A stretch of 8,116 nt of DNA from an uncultured Paracoccus sp. (GTDB taxonomy: Bacteria; Pseudomonadota; Alphaproteobacteria; Rhodobacterales; Rhodobacteraceae). The stretch lies in contig CALLYR010000173.1 in the NCBI GenBank assembly GCA_937859005.1, positions 1 through 8,116 of the forward strand, read 5' to 3'. Position 1 is the stretch's first letter, and every line of letters begins with the position of its first letter. This document shows positions 5,702-8,116 of the stretch, one piece after another. The translations under genes were made by a program, and so were the position numbers. The notes below the pieces were generated by a model. It ran no database searches. It saw only the letters and a program-made list of their open reading frames with translations, and was not told where the DNA came from.

Positions 5702-6769
5702 TCAGGCGACCTTCAGGGACGCCGACTTCCGTTCCAGCATCCCGAACAGGTCGCGCGGATCGTCGGGATCGGCCAGCAGATCGAGGTTCCGGTAAAGGTT
5801 CGTGCCGCGGATCCTGTCATGGACATAGCGCAGGGCGCTGAAGTCCTCGGTGGCAAACCCCACGCTGTCGAACAGGGTGATCTGCCGGTCGCCGGTTCGG
5901 CCGGGAACCTGCCCGGTCATCACCCGCCAGATCTCGGTCACGGGGAAATCCTCGGGCATCTGCTGGATCTCGCCCTCGATGCGGGTCTGGGGCGGATATT
6001 CGACGAACACCTCCGACCGCGACAGGATGTCCTTGTGCAGTTCGGTCTTGCCGGGGCAGTCGCCGCCGATCGCGTTGATGTGGATGCCGCTGCCCACCAT
6101 GTTGTCGGTCAGGATCGTCGCATACTGCTTGTCGGCGGTGCAGGTGGTGACGATTTCGGCCCCCTGCACGGCCTCTTGCCCGGAAGTGCAGGGGATCACG
6201 GTCAGCCCCTTGCCCTGAAGATTGCGCACGACCTTGGCGGTCGCCTGCGGGTCGATGTCGTAAAGCCGCACGGTGTCGATGCCGCAGATGGCCTTGAAGG
6301 CCAGGCACTGGAATTCGGACTGCGCGCCGTTGCCGATCATCGCCATGGTCCGCGCACCCGACGGGGCAAGGTATTTCGCCACCAGCGCCGAGGTCGCCGC
6401 CGTGCGCAGCGCGGTCAGGATCGTCATCTCGGTCAGCAGCACCGGATAGCCGGTGTCCACATCCGCCAGAACGCCAAAGGCAGTTACCGTCTGCCGTCCG
6501 CCCTGAAAGTTCCGGGGATGGCCGTTCACATATTTGAAGCCATAGGCCTTGCCGTCCGAGGTCGGCATCAGCTCGATCACGCCCTCGTCCGAATGGGCCG
6601 CGACCCGCGGGGTCTTGTCGAAGCTTTCCCAGCGGCGGAAGTCCTCTTCGATATAGGCGGCAAGTTCGGTCAGCATGGTCTCGACGCCGATACCGAGCAC
6701 CAGTTGCATCATGTCATCGACGCTCACGAAGGGTACGAGGCTCAGGGGGCCCGGTTCCGGCATGGTCAT
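5702..6769 (-). CDS. ocd: Ornithine cyclodeaminase
   Basis: A 355-residue cytosolic enzyme of the ornithine cyclodeaminase/mu-crystallin family that converts L-ornithine to L-proline and ammonia using tightly bound NAD+. Length and motifs match the Pseudomonas putida type: 'VIELMP' (64-69), 'YGFKYVNGHP' with substrate-binding lysine K79, 'TALRTAATS' (119-127), the dinucleotide site 'MIGNGAQSEFQ' (144-154) with acidic D171 in 'LYDIDP', and 'NAIGGDCPGKTELH' with the probable catalytic Asp D237. 'VEYPPQTRIEGEIQQ' and 'FDSVGFA' are also typical. These features favour true Ocd over EutC or alanine-dehydrogenase-like relatives. Start ATG 6769 has GAGGAA 6 nt upstream and lies downstream of the promoter. 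An in-frame extension to 6871 would begin inside the promoter and operator, so it is rejected. It is the first gene of the operon with the amidohydrolase and brnQ relic, divergent from the GntR gene. Confidence 0.93.
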   Translation of the reverse strand: MTMPEPGPLSLVPFVSVDDMMQLVLGIGVETMLTELAAYIEEDFRRWESFDKTPRVAAHSDEGVIELMPTSDGKAYGFKYVNGHPRNFQGGRQTVTAFGVLADVDTGYPVLLTEMTILTALRTAATSALVAKYLAPSGARTMAMIGNGAQSEFQCLAFKAICGIDTVRLYDIDPQATAKVVRNLQGKGLTVIPCTSGQEAVQGAEIVTTCTADKQYATILTDNMVGSGIHINAIGGDCPGKTELHKDILSRSEVFVEYPPQTRIEGEIQQMPEDFPVTEIWRVMTGQVPGRTGDRQITLFDSVGFATEDFSALRYVHDRIRGTNLYRNLDLLADPDDPRDLFGMLERKSASLKVA

Positions 6770-6834
6770 CAGGGTTCCTCGCCTTTGTGCGGAGGGATGA
6801 AAGGCCACGGATGCGAATCCGTCCGTTGTTCCAT
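6769..6834 (-). CDS. Possible upstream ORF / leader peptide of ocd, proline-rich
   Basis: A 21-residue ORF from ATG 6834 to TGA 6771-6769 lies just before ocd, and its stop shares one base with the ocd start (TGATG). It contains five prolines, including 'HPWPFIPP' with a Pro-Pro pair. A further in-frame ATG is at 6840. The -10 box at 6848-6843 predicts a transcript start near 6836, so the ATG at 6834 would be almost leaderless. The ocd Shine-Dalgarno (GAGGAA) lies inside its last codons, so the two reading frames could be translationally coupled. A 6-bp hairpin (6807-6822) sits in its middle. Expression is unproven, and an ORF this short can occur by chance. Confidence 0.3.
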   Translation of the reverse strand: MEQRTDSHPWPFIPPHKGEEP

Positions 6835-6842
6835 AGGCATCA

Positions 6843-6871
6843 ATATTAGGACAGAATGCACGAACTGACAA
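6843..6871 (-). promoter_or_regulatory. Sigma70-type promoter of the ocd operon
   Basis: On the minus strand, TTGTCA (6871-6866) matches the -35 consensus at 5 of 6 bases. After exactly 17 bases comes TAATAT (6848-6843), a 4 of 6 match to the -10 box. The predicted start of transcription is about 6836, leaving a leader of roughly 67 nt before ocd. This is an AT-rich patch in otherwise GC-rich DNA. The -35 box lies inside the palindromes at 6866-6890, so a bound regulator would block it. Confidence 0.6.
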
Positions 6872-6890
6872 CTGTTGACAGTTTACTGTC
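6866..6890. promoter_or_regulatory. Interlocking palindromes, probable operator of the divergent GntR-family regulator
   Basis: Two perfect inverted repeats overlap: AACTGT-TG-ACAGTT (6870-6883) and GACAGT-TT-ACTGTC (6877-6890). A third, imperfect one (TGACAAC-T-GTTGACA, 6866-6880) covers the ocd -35 box. ACTGT/ACAGT half-sites therefore alternate in orientation, with pseudo-dyad centres about 7 bp apart. Palindromes between a GntR-type gene and a divergent catabolic operon are the usual place for autoregulatory binding. The sequence TTGACA (6875-6880) could also serve as -35 box of the gntR-type gene, though I see no good -10 for it. The palindromes are certain; the binding protein is inferred from position. 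Confidence 0.6.
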
Positions 6891-6949
6891 TAGTGTTCCT
6901 GTATCGCAGGTTGCAGACTTCGGCCATGTCAGCGCAGGAAGGGCCAGGG

Positions 6950-7618
6950 ATGGACGAAACAGGGATGGTCAAGCTGCAGCATCCGAGCCTTTCGGACACG
7001 GTGCGTGAAGAACTCGTCCGGCTGATCATCACCGGCGTGCTGAAGCCGGGACAGCGCCTGAACGAAGTCCACCTGGCCGACCGCCTGGGCGTGAGCCGCG
7101 GGCCCCTGCGCGAAGCCGCGCGCGAACTCGAGGGGCAGGGGCTGGTCGTCAGCCGCCCTCGCCTGGGATTCTATGTCGCCGATTTCAGTGCGACCGAGAT
7201 CATCGACCTCTACGAGATCAAGATCTTCATCGATCAGGCGTTGATCCGGGACGTGATCCGCTATTGGCCCGAAGAGACGCGCCGATCGACGCTTGCCGAA
7301 ATCGACGTGATCGACCGCTCGGCCAAGCTGCCCTTCTCGCGCTCGCTTTTCGAGTTCCGCCGGCAGGTCGTCGGACGGATCCACAATCGCTATCTCGCCG
7401 AACATGCGCTGTCGCTGTATCGCAAGTTCCATATCGTGACCGCCCTGATCGATGTTCCGGACGAGGCCGGGCGCATCGACCGCATCATTGCCACGCTGCG
7501 CGGCTTCTGGTCGGCGCTGGTGGCAGAGGATGCCGATCGTGCCCGGCAGATCGCGGAAGAGGACACGGCGCACTGGACCCGTGACCTTCCCCCTCGCTTC
7601 GTTGCGCGCCGGGCGTGA
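6950..7618 (+). CDS. GntR-family transcriptional regulator, FCD (FadR) subfamily
   Basis: A 222-residue regulator. Residues about 12-78 form a GntR winged helix-turn-helix: 'LVRLIITGVLKPGQRLNE', 'LADRLGVSRGPLREAAREL' (recognition helix) and the wing 'GLVVSRPRLGFYVADFS'. The rest is an all-helical FCD-type effector domain beginning 'IIDLYEIKIFIDQALIRD'. The FCD metal-site histidines are not in their usual context: where many members have an 'FH' motif this one reads 'FEFRRQVVGRIHN', so metal or ligand binding may differ. Start ATG 6950 is chosen because AGGAAGGG ends 6 nt upstream; in-frame ATGs at 6926 and 6965 are alternatives. The gene is divergent from ocd with palindromes between them, so it probably represses both. 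Its effector is likely ornithine or the operon's acylated substrate, which is an inference. Confidence 0.88.
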   Translation: MDETGMVKLQHPSLSDTVREELVRLIITGVLKPGQRLNEVHLADRLGVSRGPLREAARELEGQGLVVSRPRLGFYVADFSATEIIDLYEIKIFIDQALIRDVIRYWPEETRRSTLAEIDVIDRSAKLPFSRSLFEFRRQVVGRIHNRYLAEHALSLYRKFHIVTALIDVPDEAGRIDRIIATLRGFWSALVAEDADRARQIAEEDTAHWTRDLPPRFVARRA

Positions 7619-7667
7619 GTGTGGAGCGCGGCCGGCCATCGCACGATCGAGAATACGCCCGTCAGGC

Positions 7668-7684
7668 GCTGTCGTTACGACAGC
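7668..7684. terminator. Stem-loop between convergent genes, possible terminator
   Basis: GCTGTCG-TTA-CGACAGC is a perfect 7-bp stem with a 3-base loop, 50 bases after the gntR-type stop. A second perfect 10-bp inverted repeat (GCCATGAAGC at 7683-7692, GCTTCATGGC at 7711-7720) follows immediately. No T-run follows either one on either strand, so intrinsic termination is only suggested by position between convergent genes. Confidence 0.3.
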
Positions 7685-7720
7685 CATGAAGCTGCACGCC
7701 CCTCTCGCCGGCTTCATGGC

Positions 7721-7758
7721 AGCCTGCGGCCAGGCGCGCAGGCTCAAGGCCCTGCGCG
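7721..7758. repeat. Overlapping, mutually exclusive inverted repeats
   Basis: AGCCTGCG (7721-7728) pairs with CGCAGGCT (7737-7744), while CGCGCAGG (7735-7742) pairs with CCTGCGCG (7751-7758). Both stems are 8 bp and perfect, with 8-base loops, and they share bases 7737-7742, so only one can form at a time. A shorter alternative, GCCTG-CGGC-CAGGC (7722-7735), also exists. They lie within the putative transposase relic, so they may have no role. Confidence 0.4.
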
Positions 7759-7868
7759 GCCCCAGGCCGGCCCGGTTCATCCGGAGACAGCGGCAGGAGA
7801 ACCCCGGTCTGTTTCACCAGAAGCCGTGCCACTCGGTCGCGGGACCACACATCCAGATTGTCGGGGAA
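7725..7868 (-). mobile_element. Possible IS630-type transposase relic (helix-turn-helix fragment)
   Basis: The minus-strand frame reads 'DNLDVWSRDRVARLLVKQTG' then 'VLLPLS' and, less clearly, 'GLEPARLAA'. IS630-family transposases have a winged-helix segment of the form 'W(T/S)r..va.li...fGv.ls...vgr.L...Gl.PqrP' at that place. Only about 48 residues resemble the family and the middle part is poor, so this is a short decayed fragment at best. No terminal repeats or TA duplication could be recognised. The stretch 7619-7885 holds no other gene. Confidence 0.35.
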
Positions 7869-7885
7869 ATCGTCCGGGGCACGCC

Positions 7886-8116
7886 TTACCCCACCGGCAC
7901 CCACATCACCTCGTCGATCCGGGGCGCACCGGTCGCCAGCATCACCAGCCGGTCGAACCCCAGCGCGATGCCCGACGCGGGCGGCATATGGGCCAGTGCG
8001 GCCAGGAAATCCTCGTCCAGCGGATAGCGTTCGCCGTGGACGCGGTGCTTTTCGTCCATCTCGGCCTGAAAGCGGCGGCGCTGTTCGGGGGCGTCGGTCA
8101 GCTCGCCGAAGCCGTT
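7886..8116 (-). CDS. epmA: Elongation factor P--(R)-beta-lysine ligase (EpmA/GenX), C-terminal end
   Basis: The frame enters from the right edge of the window and ends at TAA 7888-7886, giving 76 residues. The sequence 'NGFGELTDAPEQRRRFQAEM', then 'YPLDEDFLAALAHMPPASGI' and 'ALGFDRLVMLATGA', and a final 'WVPV' are typical of the C-terminus of EpmA (PoxA/GenX/YjeA), a truncated class II lysyl-tRNA synthetase paralogue. 'GIALGFDRLVML' is class II motif 3, with the ATP-binding Arg. EpmA attaches (R)-beta-lysine, or lysine, to a conserved Lys of EF-P, which helps ribosomes through polyproline stretches. The short C-terminus without extra domains fits EpmA rather than full LysRS, but the N-terminal part, which would settle this by lacking an anticodon-binding domain, is outside the window. 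It is convergent with the gntR-type gene. Confidence 0.82.
   Translation of the reverse strand, partial: NGFGELTDAPEQRRRFQAEMDEKHRVHGERYPLDEDFLAALAHMPPASGIALGFDRLVMLATGAPRIDEVMWVPVG

Noticed and set aside
4526..6868. A 780-residue open frame on the + strand
   Set aside because: It lies antisense to the well-supported ocd and amidohydrolase genes, is rich in Arg/Gly/His/Gln, and has no recognisable domain. It is a shadow caused by high third-position GC.
6770..6871. Longer ocd start at 6871
   Set aside because: It would start within the operator and -35 box, upstream of the predicted transcript start. The extra 34 residues do not resemble ornithine cyclodeaminase, and ATG 6769 has a good ribosome binding site.
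6875..6949. Longer gntR-type start at TTG 6875
   Set aside because: TTG 6875 is part of the operator palindromes and the extension has no family similarity. ATG 6950 has a strong ribosome binding site.
1..8116. CRISPR arrays, tRNA or rRNA genes, phage genes
   Set aside because: No spaced direct repeats, no tRNA cloverleaf or rRNA-like sequence, and no phage structural or integrase motifs were seen on either strand.

Overview
The window is high-GC DNA, with a strong G/C bias at third codon positions. It looks like an alphaproteobacterial chromosome, most likely from the Rhodobacteraceae (Paracoccus/Rhodobacter-like). The best taxonomic hints are a Rhodobacter-type phosphatidylethanolamine N-methyltransferase, a short phosphatidylserine decarboxylase proenzyme and a Pseudomonas-type ornithine cyclodeaminase. 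The assignment is an inference from protein families seen by eye; no search was run.

Layout from left to right. Positions 1-208 hold the C-terminal end of a LacI-family regulator (+). About 209-1141 is a degraded stretch. It contains a frameshifted ParE/RelE-type toxin relic (-), a short ORF in the antitoxin position, and further protein-like but unidentified minus-strand fragments. Positions 1142-3209 hold a compact minus-strand operon, psd-pssA-pmtA, whose genes abut with 1 nt and 0 nt between them. Together they make phosphatidylserine from CDP-diacylglycerol, then phosphatidylethanolamine, then phosphatidylcholine. About 3300-4485 is a second decay zone. A branched-chain amino acid carrier gene (brnQ-like) has at least two frameshifts, lacks its C-terminal half, and is joined to a frameshifted fragment of an IS110/IS1111-type transposase. 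Positions 4538-6769 hold an intact M20-family amidohydrolase and an intact ornithine cyclodeaminase (ocd), in one minus-strand operon with the brnQ relic. The amidohydrolase has lost its normal stop and reads on into brnQ relic sequence. Positions 6950-7618 hold a divergent GntR-family (FCD) regulator. The intergenic region has a good ocd promoter overlapped by interlocking palindromes, and a short proline-rich upstream ORF whose stop overlaps the ocd start. Positions 7619-7885 lie between convergent genes and contain several hairpins and a possible IS630-type transposase relic. Positions 7886-8116 hold the C-terminal end of an EpmA/GenX-type EF-P lysine ligase (-).

The GntR protein probably controls an ocd-amidohydrolase-brnQ catabolic operon. 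In that operon an amino-acid derivative would be imported by BrnQ, deacylated by the M20 hydrolase, and ornithine would be converted to proline by Ocd. The importer is now broken. The lipid operon is intact and looks like housekeeping. I do not see a new defence or mobile system. The most interesting items are the regulatory region between ocd and gntR, the ocd upstream ORF, and the chimeric reading frames made by gene decay.
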